A stretch of DNA of 23,880 nt, from positions 1-23,880 of the IMG/VR virus record IMGVR_UViG_3300025098_000290, one strand, 5' to 3'. A program made the position numbers and the translations under genes. This DNA comes from a virus. Positions 14,930 to 22,911 of the stretch are shown in pieces; within the stretch, counting starts at the first letter, position 1, and every line of letters starts with the position of its first letter. A model generated the notes under the pieces. That model made no database searches and had not been told where the DNA came from. It saw nothing but the letters and a program-made list of their open reading frames with translations.

Positions 14930-16408
14930 TTATTCTCCTAGTTGTGATTTAAGTGTTTCAACTTCTGCTGAAAGTTCTTGTATAGCTTTTACCATCATAG
15001 GCATTAAGTTGCTTGGTGCTACTTGTTGAATATCATCAATTCTTTCAGCCCAAAGATTATTACCATTTGCCACTTCAGAGTGAGCATCAATAGTAGCTTT
15101 CATTTCTTGAGCTACAAAACCATGATAGGTTTTACCTGCCACTCCATTTACAGGGTCAGTGCTATCTGCATCGTAATAATGTTTAAAGTCTTTTGATATT
15201 GCATTTTTAGCCTTCCAAGTATAAGTCACTGGGCGTAAATCATTTATAAAACTAAGACCTGCTGTAGAGGTTAAAATGTTTTCTTTAAGACGTTCATCTG
15301 AATGAGCCGCCCAAGAGGTGTCACTACCATCAATGTTTATTGTTGCACCATTACCACTAAGACCCACTGTAGCTGTATTATTTCCCTGCCCTAAAGCATA
15401 ACGACCTATAACAATCTGACCGACACCAGCAGCAGAACTTGTTCTTGCATAAGCACCTATAACAGTATTGTCAGTTCCTGTTGTTATTTGATTTTGATAG
15501 CCACCTGCATAATATCCAACAGCCGTATTGTCATTCCCTGTGCTAACACTTGCTAAACATCGGCTGCCAATTGCTGTATTTGTATACCCAGTTGAAGCTG
15601 ACCCAAGAGCAGCATAACCTAAAGTTGTATTGTCATTTCCTGTCGTTACATAAGACCCTGAAAAAGTACCAATAATTGAATTTCTAGTTCCTGTAGTGTT
15701 TCTTGTTCCTGATAAATAACCCATTGCTATGTTGTAACTTGCTGTGGTATTGGCATCAAGAGAACCATAACCAATGGCCGTGTTGTAATTTCCTGTAGTA
15801 TTTGCATACATTGCATTAGACCCTATCCCTACATTAGCAGCACCAGTTGTATTCAATATCATCGCATAACGACCAATTGACACATTATCACCGCCTGTTG
15901 TAGAAGCATCTAAGGCTGCATATCCTATCGCAACATTGTGACCACCAGTGGTACAACTTCTACCAGCAGAAGAACCAAGAGCAGTATTTTGTGTACCTGT
16001 CGTGTTTGCTGATAAAGCATTATAACCAACGGCTGCGTTGTTAGAAGCTGTGGTGTTTGCGTTCAAAGAATTGTAACCAACTCCTGTATTTTGTAAGCCT
16101 GTTGTATTTAATAGTAAAGTTCCGTAGCCTATCGCTACATTATTATAACCAGTAGAGTTTGAGTTCAAAGTTCCATAACCTAGAGCAGTATTCTTTGAGC
16201 CAGTAGTATTTGAACTTAAAGCAAACGTGCCAAAAGCAGAATTGCTATCTCCTGTAGTTAACGCTGCAAAGACATCTACACCAACCCCAGTATTGTAGTT
16301 AGCTGCATCAATCGTGCCTGTGGTTGTATCTCCAATCATTATGGAAGATGTGCCAAAAGTTTTTACACTTAGCTCTAGTAATTCGTTAGGTATCTTTGTA
16401 TTTGCCAT
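14930..16408 (-). CDS. S74 spike with YadA-head-like repeats (492 aa)
   Basis: After a short N-terminus (MANTKIPNELLELS) comes KTFGTSS, then about 17 tandem 17-residue repeats of the NT(A/G)(I/V/L)GYxALxANTTGxx type from residue 39 to about 330. These are like the left-handed beta-roll of trimeric YadA heads. The C-terminal chaperone has SDERLK (S370, K375), NDLRPVTYTWK and HGFVAQE and ends in a coiled coil. It lacks the [10 protein letters not shown] anchor present in the 338- and 751-aa fibres. It could therefore need another attachment partner or represent a truncated duplicate that remains open. Intact frame and chaperone suggest it is functional. Confidence 0.85.
   Translation of the reverse strand: MANTKIPNELLELSVKTFGTSSIMIGDTTTGTIDAANYNTGVGVDVFAALTTGDSNSAFGTFALSSNTTGSKNTALGYGTLNSNSTGYNNVAIGYGTLLLNTTGLQNTGVGYNSLNANTTASNNAAVGYNALSANTTGTQNTALGSSAGRSCTTGGHNVAIGYAALDASTTGGDNVSIGRYAMILNTTGAANVGIGSNAMYANTTGNYNTAIGYGSLDANTTASYNIAMGYLSGTRNTTGTRNSIIGTFSGSYVTTGNDNTTLGYAALGSASTGYTNTAIGSRCLASVSTGNDNTAVGYYAGGYQNQITTGTDNTVIGAYARTSSAAGVGQIVIGRYALGQGNNTATVGLSGNGATINIDGSDTSWAAHSDERLKENILTSTAGLSFINDLRPVTYTWKAKNAISKDFKHYYDADSTDPVNGVAGKTYHGFVAQEMKATIDAHSEVANGNNLWAERIDDIQQVAPSNLMPMMVKAIQELSAEVETLKSQLGE
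15419..16294 (-). repeat. 51-bp degenerate tandem repeats, 492-aa spike
   Basis: About 17 units of 17 codons each encode NxxxGxxxLxxNTTGxx. Unit 16 is longer by 3 residues. The asparagine and glycine positions are most conserved. Nucleotide similarity is enough to permit recombination between units and with the neighbouring gene. Confidence 0.85.
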
Positions 16409-16409
16409 T

Positions 16410-18665
16410 CTATCCCTCTAGTGTTTCTATTCTTGCTTTTGCAGCATCTAATTCTGTTTTAAGTTCTTGTATAGCTTTTACAAGCATTGGTAGCAATGCT
16501 GTTGGTGCAGCAGTGTAAATTCCATCGTCAGTTTCTTTATATATTTGGTGTCCTAAATCGCCTAAGTCTGAATAGTTTGCTACAGTGGCTTCCAATTCTT
16601 GTGCAATAAAACCATGCATATCTATACCATCACCAGTATCTTGAACCCTGTCCTCTGAATCAGCTTCATGTATATTGGGAAACAAGGTTGAATCTACATC
16701 CTTTTTCTTTTTCCAATTGAATTTGACTGGTCTTAAATCATTTATAAAATCTAAACCCACTGGCTCATCTACAATGTTGGTTTTAAGTCTTTCGTCTGAA
16801 GTAGAACCCCAAGTTGTTGAACCCATAGAAACATAAGTTCTACTAGAGCTTGAACCAAAAGTTGCATAACCTTGACCAACCCCTAAAACATTTCTGCCAA
16901 TAACAACCTCACTATTAGTGCTTGTATTTGCAGGACTAGAATATGCACCCACGATAGTATGATAATTTCCTGTGGTTATATATCTTGCACCAATTCCTAT
17001 TTCAACATTTTCTGAGCCTGTGGTTATATTTTTACCTGCATCTGCTCCTACAGCAGTATTACCTGTACCTGTGGTATTTGCTGCCAAACAATCTGCTCCA
17101 ACACCTGTATTATTATTAGCTGTCGTATTAGCTATCAATGCTCCATACCCTATCGCAGTGTTACTAGCACCCGTGGTACTTGCATACAAAGCACTTCTTC
17201 CAACTGCTACATTATTTACAGCACTGGTATTATTAGCTAAAGAATTAGAGCCTATTCCAACATTATCTGAGCCTGTAGTATTAGAGCCAATTGCATTTAC
17301 ACCTATGGCTACATTTTCAGCTCCTGTTGAATTAGCATCTAAAGCATTTGAGCCAACTGCTGTGTTATAGGATGCTGTGGTGTTGGCATACAGTGCTGCA
17401 TAACCTAAAGCTGTATTGTAATTACCTGTTGTGTTGGTGTCTAAAGCTTCATTACCTATTGCAGTATTTATTGCACCTGTGGTATTTGCTGTAAGTGAAT
17501 TGTAACCAACTGCTGTATTTGTATGACCTGTAGTGTTTGCTGTTAAAGTACTAAAACCAATCGCAGTATTATTATCACCACTTGTTAAAGCATTAAAAAC
17601 ACCAACACCTAAACCTGTGTTGTAATTAGCTGCATTAATTGTGCCTGTGTCTGAGTCGCCAACTAATAAAGATGAAGTGCCAAAGGTTTTGCAATCTGAT
17701 AGTCCATTAAGACTTGTAGCACCGCTGCTTATTGTTGAAAAACTTAAAGTGCCTGCACCATTGGTAGTTAATGCCTGCCCATCAGTACCATCGCTTACAT
17801 TAAGCTGAGTGATGCCAACTGAATTATCTGATGGAGTTCCAATTGAAACAGCTTTGGCATGATAAACAGTAATAACTCTGCCATTTGCAGGAGCGGTTGA
17901 GAAAGTTAAAGTTGTACCAGAAACGCTGTAAGAGTCTTGAGCTTGGAATACACCATCAATGAAAACCATAAGATCGTTTTCATTACCAACGCTTGATGTG
18001 ACTGTAAAGGTTGTATCAGAACCATCGCCAGCAAAAATATCTGTGGTGAATGATCCACCACCACCGCCAATAGCACCCCACTCATTGGTGTAGCCTTCAA
18101 ACTCACCAGTGGTTGTATTGTATCTGAACATACCTGCAGCTGGACTTCCATTTCTTTGAGCAGTTGTACCACTAGAAATCTTAATTGAGTCAGTGCCACT
18201 TAAAGTCATATTGGCAAAAGTAGGTGAATCAGAAGTAGCTACAGCTTGACCTATAGAGACTTGACCACTGCTAACTGTAACGCCAGTACCACCAGTTATT
18301 AGGCCCTGTACTTCTGCATCAGTTCTTTCAGTAAATGAGAATACACCAGTGCTTGAGTTGTAAGCTAAATTACCAGATGCACTAACAGCAGATCTTGCTC
18401 TAGTGTCTGTGTAATAGAGGTTAGACCCCTCTGTTATAGAACTTGTACTAACTCCGCTTAAAGTACCAGTAACATTTAATGTTCCAGCTACCGCTAAAGT
18501 TTTTCCAGATCCTACATTTAAACCTATGCTTGAGCCTGTGCCATCTGATTTAAAAATTGCATCAAGAGTATCAAGGTCTGCATTGAGGGAAATACCCCAA
18601 GTATCTTCTGCTTCACCTGGCTCTGGTTTAGTTAAATTTAGATTAGTTGTGTATGTATCTGCCAT
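16410..18665 (-). CDS. Main S74 tail fibre with anchor and YadA-like repeats (751 aa)
   Basis: Residues 1-50 match the anchor of the 338-aa fibre. Residues about 55-315 are fibre shaft, including a GDGSDTTFTVTSSV...VFIDGVFQ beta domain near 213-270. From residue 326 the sequence parallels the start of the 492-aa spike (KTFGTSS, NYNTGxGVxVF), followed by about 14 YadA-like 17-residue repeats to ~590. The chaperone carries SDERLK (S623, K628), NDLRPVKFNWK and HGFIAQE. Self-cleavage before S623 would release about 129 residues. It is the first and longest of the three fibre genes and the best candidate for the principal receptor-binding protein. Confidence 0.88.
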   Translation of the reverse strand: MADTYTTNLNLTKPEPGEAEDTWGISLNADLDTLDAIFKSDGTGSSIGLNVGSGKTLAVAGTLNVTGTLSGVSTSSITEGSNLYYTDTRARSAVSASGNLAYNSSTGVFSFTERTDAEVQGLITGGTGVTVSSGQVSIGQAVATSDSPTFANMTLSGTDSIKISSGTTAQRNGSPAAGMFRYNTTTGEFEGYTNEWGAIGGGGGSFTTDIFAGDGSDTTFTVTSSVGNENDLMVFIDGVFQAQDSYSVSGTTLTFSTAPANGRVITVYHAKAVSIGTPSDNSVGITQLNVSDGTDGQALTTNGAGTLSFSTISSGATSLNGLSDCKTFGTSSLLVGDSDTGTINAANYNTGLGVGVFNALTSGDNNTAIGFSTLTANTTGHTNTAVGYNSLTANTTGAINTAIGNEALDTNTTGNYNTALGYAALYANTTASYNTAVGSNALDANSTGAENVAIGVNAIGSNTTGSDNVGIGSNSLANNTSAVNNVAVGRSALYASTTGASNTAIGYGALIANTTANNNTGVGADCLAANTTGTGNTAVGADAGKNITTGSENVEIGIGARYITTGNYHTIVGAYSSPANTSTNSEVVIGRNVLGVGQGYATFGSSSSRTYVSMGSTTWGSTSDERLKTNIVDEPVGLDFINDLRPVKFNWKKKKDVDSTLFPNIHEADSEDRVQDTGDGIDMHGFIAQELEATVANYSDLGDLGHQIYKETDDGIYTAAPTALLPMLVKAIQELKTELDAAKARIETLEG
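16896..17621 (-). repeat. 51-bp degenerate tandem repeats, 751-aa fibre
   Basis: About 14 units with a 17-codon period (one unit of 16) encode the NTAxGxxALxANTTGxx pattern. They are paralogous to the repeats of the next gene, so both in-gene and between-gene recombination are possible. Confidence 0.85.
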
Positions 18666-19208
18666 CTAAGCTGCCTCTTGTTTATCTAATACAGTCCAAT
18701 TTGTTGATGGGTTTGTTTGATCTGTCCATGTTGCACCTGCAACATTTTGATCTGTCCATGTTTCGCCTGGAACAATTATATCTTCCCATTTTAAACCACC
18801 GATAGCGACAAGACTACTGGTTTGATTTATGGTTGATGCTCCGCCAAATGTTGCCCTACCTGTTGCATCAAAGTCTGATGTTCCTGCAATCGTTGCAACT
18901 CCATCAAGTATTACAAATCCTTGTGCGTTTAAGTCTGATACTGCTGCTATTGTTGCAGAACCACCATGAGTTTTTCTACCTGCTGCAATTACATTAGAAA
19001 CAGCAGCAATAACTGTTGTTCCTTTATCAATTTGTGTACCAGTAGCAGTAAACCCAGAAACAGCTTGTATAACTGCTGTGGTTCTATCTATTTGTGTTCC
19101 AGTAGCAGTAGCTCCTGAAACGCCTTGAATGGTTGCTTCGGCTTGTATAGCAAGATCGTTGTACCTTGATCTTGAGTAGTAGCCTTTGTTGTAGCCTATG
19201 CTGGCCAT
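18666..19208 (-). CDS. Tandem-repeat structural protein (180 aa)
   Basis: After a Tyr/Arg-rich N-terminus (MASIGYNKGYYSRSRYND), residues 25-144 form six exact-length 20-residue repeats of the (A/T)xIxxVSxxxAxGxxxxxxx type. Three tryptophan motifs follow (ETWTDQN, ATWTDQT, TNWTVL). Such alternating repeats are common in phage tail-associated proteins and probably form a beta-solenoid. It lies 1 nt before the 751-aa fibre gene and 4 nt after the 130-aa gene, so a fibre-attachment role is plausible but inferred. Confidence 0.65.
   Translation of the reverse strand: MASIGYNKGYYSRSRYNDLAIQAEATIQGVSGATATGTQIDRTTAVIQAVSGFTATGTQIDKGTTVIAAVSNVIAAGRKTHGGSATIAAVSDLNAQGFVILDGVATIAGTSDFDATGRATFGGASTINQTSSLVAIGGLKWEDIIVPGETWTDQNVAGATWTDQTNPSTNWTVLDKQEAA
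18777..19136 (-). repeat. Six 60-bp in-frame repeats
   Basis: Six consecutive 20-codon units encode ATIQGVSGATATGTQIDRTT and relatives. The first two share ATGTQID and are most alike, indicating a more recent duplication. The last two are the most diverged. Confidence 0.8.
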
Positions 19209-19212
19209 GATG

Positions 19213-19605
19213 TTAAGCTAATGTTATGTCTAAATCACCAGCATTGAATCTGAACACGTCTCCTGTACTAACAACTTTTGATGCAGTTAAGTTTGCATAT
19301 GCTAATAAGTTTCCTGATGATAGGGCATCAAAGATGCCAACTGCAACTACAGTTCCGTAATCGGCTGTAGCTGTTGGGTATTCAATTGCAGCAGAGTTTG
19401 TTGCTGTTGTTGGATTTGTTCCTGAAACAGTAAAAGCTGCGGTTTGTCTTGCATAAGCTCCACCACTTACTTCAGTACCGCCACCAGTATCAGTAGGTGC
19501 TACTGTATATAAAGCAACATACAATGTTGTAGGTGCTGTATAAGCAGTGCCGCCAAATACATGGTCAAGCACTTTGTCTTCTAAATAATCGCTAAATCCA
19601 GCCAT
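19213..19605 (-). CDS. Conserved phage tail-associated protein (130 aa)
   Basis: The stretch TTLYVALYTVAPTDTGGGTE, followed by GAYARQTAAF and VGIFDALSSGNLLAYANLT, is a recurrent pattern in short phage structural proteins annotated as tail or fibre-like. It is predicted beta-rich, without cysteines. AGGAGTAC lies about 10 nt before the ATG. It follows the SU10-type adaptor and precedes the repeat protein and fibres, consistent with a tail component. Exact family uncertain. Confidence 0.68.
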   Translation of the reverse strand: MAGFSDYLEDKVLDHVFGGTAYTAPTTLYVALYTVAPTDTGGGTEVSGGAYARQTAAFTVSGTNPTTATNSAAIEYPTATADYGTVVAVGIFDALSSGNLLAYANLTASKVVSTGDVFRFNAGDLDITLA

Positions 19606-19616
19606 GTTTTGTACTC

Positions 19617-20267
19617 CTAGTTATTACCAAAATAATAAATATTTTTTCTGCGTTTGCCATATGTTCTTCTTCTTTGCATTAAAGAACCTTTAGCAAACTC
19701 AGCTTTTTCTTGCTCTAGTCTCATTTCTTCTAAAGCTTTCTCGAACTGTGCTGTAAATAGTGGCACTCGTTCATCTTCCATTAAGTAAATAGAAGCGTGT
19801 TTTAGTGATCCATAAAGATAAGCATCTGGATATCCTGTGGATAAAAAATTGCTAGTATTAGAATCGCTTAACGCATCTATCTTGCTGTAGTAGGTTAATT
19901 GTACTGTATAACTTCCGTCTGGGGTAGGTGCAAATTCAATTGAATCATCTACCAATGCAAAGTAAATAGGTTGACCTGTGACGTTATCGTTTGATTTTCT
20001 GTAGACATCTAGTGATTCTATAGATTGTTGAAACAAAGGTGAGAAATCACCGCTATCAATTTGTATGTTTATAGCCTCTAACCAATCAGTTGGTACTGAT
20101 ATGTATTGTGAGTCTAATGTTGCAGTAGCACGTTTTATCATGCCTTTAACCCTTAATCTGCGGTTAAATTCTGATTCTGTGCTATCAATAAATGTGTCAA
20201 TTACATCTGTTAAATCAGAGCGATTTAAAAAGTTTGCAATGTTAGATTTTAATTCTGCATATGTCAT
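19617..20267 (-). CDS. SU10-type head-tail adaptor
   Basis: The product is 216 aa. The N-terminal helix MTYAELKSNIANFLNRSDLT, then FIDSTESEFNRRLRVKGMI, VPTDWLEAINIQ, and the beta region IEFAPTPDGSYTVQLTYYSK are the pattern of the SU10 adaptor family. A basic tail (RRRTYGKRRKN) could contact DNA or portal. It overlaps the preceding 97-aa gene by ATGA and follows the capsid gene, the usual position for an adaptor. Confidence is high for the family and moderate for the exact role. Confidence 0.75.
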   Translation of the reverse strand: MTYAELKSNIANFLNRSDLTDVIDTFIDSTESEFNRRLRVKGMIKRATATLDSQYISVPTDWLEAINIQIDSGDFSPLFQQSIESLDVYRKSNDNVTGQPIYFALVDDSIEFAPTPDGSYTVQLTYYSKIDALSDSNTSNFLSTGYPDAYLYGSLKHASIYLMEDERVPLFTAQFEKALEEMRLEQEKAEFAKGSLMQRRRTYGKRRKNIYYFGNN

Positions 20268-20557
20268 AGTTTACCTTGCCATGTTCTAAAGACTTTATTG
20301 TCTGATTTGTTTAGCCATTTTCTCCATTCGCTCATATCATTGGCCCATCCTTCTCGGCAAGCTCTTTGATATACAACCAATGGTACTTCTGCCACATGGC
20401 GAAGATCTTTACCTGGCTTAACGTATTCTGCAATGTTTTTACAATGTTCAATAACTGGGTTTAGATCTTGTGTTGTGTGATAAATGTCTTTATCGCCCTC
20501 AGTAATAAACTCATTGGTAAAACCAGTCTTGTGATCTATAACAGTTCTTTTAGCCAT
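20264..20557 (-). CDS. Conserved hypothetical next to the capsid gene (97 aa)
   Basis: A compact charged protein (HTTQDLNPVIEHCKNIAEYV, EVPLVVYQRACREGW, EWRKWLN) of a type common beside capsid genes in environmental phages. I do not know its function. Its ATG lies only about 16 nt after the terminator T-tract and lacks a clear Shine-Dalgarno, so expression depends on read-through or on a promoter within the gap (a TAAAAT box is visible). Confidence 0.68.
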   Translation of the reverse strand: MAKRTVIDHKTGFTNEFITEGDKDIYHTTQDLNPVIEHCKNIAEYVKPGKDLRHVAEVPLVVYQRACREGWANDMSEWRKWLNKSDNKVFRTWQGKL

Positions 20558-20573
20558 GCAAGAATTTTACCAC

Positions 20574-20602
20574 AAAAAAAAGGGATGCCGAAACATCCCT
20601 TT
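20574..20602 (-). terminator. Intrinsic terminator after the capsid gene
   Basis: Reading leftward, AAAGGGATG pairs perfectly with CATCCCTTT around the six-base loop TTTCGG, followed by an eight-T run. It starts 20 nt after the capsid stop. It is a textbook Rho-independent terminator and would reduce transcription of the adaptor and tail genes relative to scaffold and capsid. Confidence 0.92.
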
Positions 20603-20621
20603 AAGGTTATTAACCTAGAAC

Positions 20622-21557
20622 TTAGCTAGTGCTAAGGTCAGCAACGATACCATGAGCAGCTTCGTTGGATACTTCTAATCCATACTCAACTACGATCATT
20701 TTGGTGACTGCATCACCGATTGTTGCGATATCAACTGTTTTGAAATCACGCAAGTAAGCAACTTTTGCGAACTCAGGATCAACTAACAGTAAAGATCTTT
20801 CTCTTGATCTGTTTGATGGAACGATTTTGAGTTCACCAAAGTCAGAAGAGTAGATAGATACTGATGCTTCAACTGTGTTTGCATCAATCATTTGTCTTGC
20901 TTGAGATCTACCTGTGAAACCAGAGATAACTTGTTTGTTATGTGGGCCACAGATTGCCAATGAAGGCTCTCCACCATTAGAGAAACATAGTTCAAGAGTA
21001 TCTTTTAACAAAGTTTCTGTTAAAGCTCTTTGAGTTCCGTCAGTTGGAGCAGCACCGCCACCTGTTGATGCACCATTAGTTCCTCTTGAATCGTTAGATG
21101 TAATCCAAGATTCGAAACCACCAGTTACACGAGCAGTTGTAGCATTACCAGTTGTTTTAGCACCTTTTTGACAAAGTGCTTCTTCCATATCTCTTTTAAG
21201 AGCTTTAGACATGATAGCTAGTTGGTGAGCCATTTCTGATCTCTTACCAGCTGGGTCTGAAGACTCTTGTGAGCCTGATACAGTTGCATCTCTTTTTGAA
21301 ATCATAGCAACATTGCTTAGACGAGTTGTTGCAACTGAAGCTGATCTTGAAAGTTCAAAACCTTCTAGTTCACCTGTAGCAACTGGAGTTGCTAATACTT
21401 CTGTTTGCCAATCGAAGACAACATTGTTAATACTTCTTTTTCCAATTGATGACATAAACGGAGTTTGCATTGGAGAGATGTTGTAAATGATATTACTTAA
21501 ATCTTCTCTGTCCGCAGTCGCTGTATATGTATCAAATGCGTTTGTTACTTTAGCCAT
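20622..21557 (-). CDS. Major capsid protein (SU10/DUF5309 family)
   Basis: The product is 311 aa. The opening AFDTYTATADREDLSNIIYN, ISPMQTPFMSSIG, the ELEGFELSR segment, RTxRLSN-like strand (TTRLSNVAMISK), KRDMEEAL helix and ICGPHNKQVISGF are hallmarks of the SU10 (DUF5309) HK97-fold capsid proteins. The length is typical, and no proteolysis domain is evident. It follows the scaffold gene by 17 nt and ends 20 nt before a strong terminator, so it is probably the most abundant product of the operon. Confidence 0.93.
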   Translation of the reverse strand: MAKVTNAFDTYTATADREDLSNIIYNISPMQTPFMSSIGKRSINNVVFDWQTEVLATPVATGELEGFELSRSASVATTRLSNVAMISKRDATVSGSQESSDPAGKRSEMAHQLAIMSKALKRDMEEALCQKGAKTTGNATTARVTGGFESWITSNDSRGTNGASTGGGAAPTDGTQRALTETLLKDTLELCFSNGGEPSLAICGPHNKQVISGFTGRSQARQMIDANTVEASVSIYSSDFGELKIVPSNRSRERSLLLVDPEFAKVAYLRDFKTVDIATIGDAVTKMIVVEYGLEVSNEAAHGIVADLSTS

Positions 21558-21574
21558 TATATTTACCTATAAAA

Positions 21575-22582
21575 TTATTTTAAAAATTGTTCAAAAACTT
21601 TAGCTGCATCTTGGACTTTTCCAGATTTAGCTAAAACCTGTTTTGCTCTTTTCGCTGGAGCTACCGATTTTTTTCTAGTAGTTGTTCCAGGTCGGGCCAC
21701 TCTTGCAGGTGCTTTTTGTGTTGGTTTTTTCTTGGTGGCTTCAACTGTCTGAGAGTTTAACCAGCCATTTCTTAAACCAAGTAAAGCACGATAGTCATAG
21801 ATTGCGTCCATTTCTTGAGGTGCATACCCCAAGACATTGATGCCATAGTCTCGAATTGCTAGTTTCTCTTTTTGAGCAACTTCTGCATTTTTCCATTCCG
21901 GTATGATCTCCAGGAGTTTTTTCTGACCTTCTTGCACAAACTGTACAAGTTGTTTTTGCTGTTCTTCCAAAGCCTCTTTTTCAAGTCTTTGTCTTTCAGC
22001 TTTAGTGGCCTCTAACTTTTCCTTTTTCTCATTCCAGATTTGTTGTTCTCTGACATAAGCAACTGGATCTTCATCTACTAAAGTCTTCCAATCCGGTTCA
22101 TCTACCATTGAAGCTTGTAATTCAGCTTCCATCTTTGGTAGCAATTGTGCGTAAAGTGCATCTCTTTGAGTAAGATCTTTGGCTTGTTGCTCAATCGTTT
22201 TTCTTTGATTAGCAAGTTCCTGAGTCTTCCTCGTATAATCTTGTTGGCGTGAATAACCATTAATGAGTTCGTCCTGCGTGACCTCTATCTCTTCGCCATC
22301 AACTGTGACTCTATAGACGGGTTGCTCTTCTACCTCTTCAACTTCCGTTTCTTCTTCACCATCCTCTTCATCATCAAATTCAAGATCTTCTTCTTCAACA
22401 AGTTCTTCAGTACCTAAATCATCTTGTTCTTCTAATTCATCGATCTCAGGTTCAATGCTTTCAGCTTCCTCTATGACTGCTTCTTCTTGCGTGTCCTCTT
22501 CAGGGGCCAAGAAACTTTCAAACGCTGAGGTTGCCTTTTGACCTTCGGTTTGTAAAGCAGTCGGTTTTCCGTTATTGCTCAT
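21575..22582 (-). CDS. Capsid scaffolding protein
   Basis: The product is 335 aa. Residues about 28-90 are strikingly acidic (runs of Glu/Asp), then a short beta domain (VYRVTVDGEEIEVTQDEL) with GYSRQQDYTRKTQEL, a long coiled coil (about 125-215), and a basic tail (KKKPTQKAPARVARPGTTTRKK) that probably binds the capsid protein. This is the usual architecture and position of a scaffold, directly upstream of the capsid gene. AGGAGTATTT precedes the ATG. Confidence 0.87.
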   Translation of the reverse strand: MSNNGKPTALQTEGQKATSAFESFLAPEEDTQEEAVIEEAESIEPEIDELEEQDDLGTEELVEEEDLEFDDEEDGEEETEVEEVEEQPVYRVTVDGEEIEVTQDELINGYSRQQDYTRKTQELANQRKTIEQQAKDLTQRDALYAQLLPKMEAELQASMVDEPDWKTLVDEDPVAYVREQQIWNEKKEKLEATKAERQRLEKEALEEQQKQLVQFVQEGQKKLLEIIPEWKNAEVAQKEKLAIRDYGINVLGYAPQEMDAIYDYRALLGLRNGWLNSQTVEATKKKPTQKAPARVARPGTTTRKKSVAPAKRAKQVLAKSGKVQDAAKVFEQFLK

Positions 22583-22644
22583 ATAAATACTCCTATATTG
22601 TATTTAGGGATATTTTAAACCAATAATGTGGAAAAGGGAAAGTT

Positions 22645-22911
22645 TTAGGCTATGTTGCGAATTTTGTTAATGTTGGCTTTTGTGAGTTTGCCTTTCTCAG
22701 CCATGATACGTAAGTGTCTTTCTACTTCGGGGAGAAGTAATAAAGATCTGTGGAAGTCTTCTCTAACTGCAACATCATCAATGCTTCGGGAGTTTAACCA
22801 ATAGGTAATGTATTCGTTTTTAAGATTTTCTATTGCTTCTTTAAAAACATCAGAATTTAAAATTTGTTGTGCTTGTTCAGCTTTTACCGCTTCTTCGTGT
22901 GTGACTGACAT
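22645..22911 (-). CDS. Hypothetical 88-aa helical protein
   Basis: A small helical protein (MSVTHEEAVKAEQAQQILNS ... INKIRNIA) with the central segment YITYWLNSRSIDDVAVREDF. It is found between the 275-aa gene and the scaffold gene and starts directly at the end of the former. A similar helical protein often lies near portal and scaffold genes in environmental phages, but I do not assign a function. The 62-nt gap after it has no clear terminator. Confidence 0.65.
   Translation of the reverse strand: MSVTHEEAVKAEQAQQILNSDVFKEAIENLKNEYITYWLNSRSIDDVAVREDFHRSLLLLPEVERHLRIMAEKGKLTKANINKIRNIA

Noticed and set aside
16972-17370. Open frame of 132 codons on the plus strand opposite the 751-aa fibre, with a similar one at 14227-14613
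   Set aside because: They mirror low-complexity repeats, giving biased Val/Pro/Ala/Thr-rich products. The opposite-strand fibre genes have clear domains, ribosome sites and context.
15419-17621. Regular repeats that might suggest a CRISPR array
   Set aside because: The units are degenerate, contiguous and in-frame coding repeats, with no conserved direct repeat separated by unique spacers.
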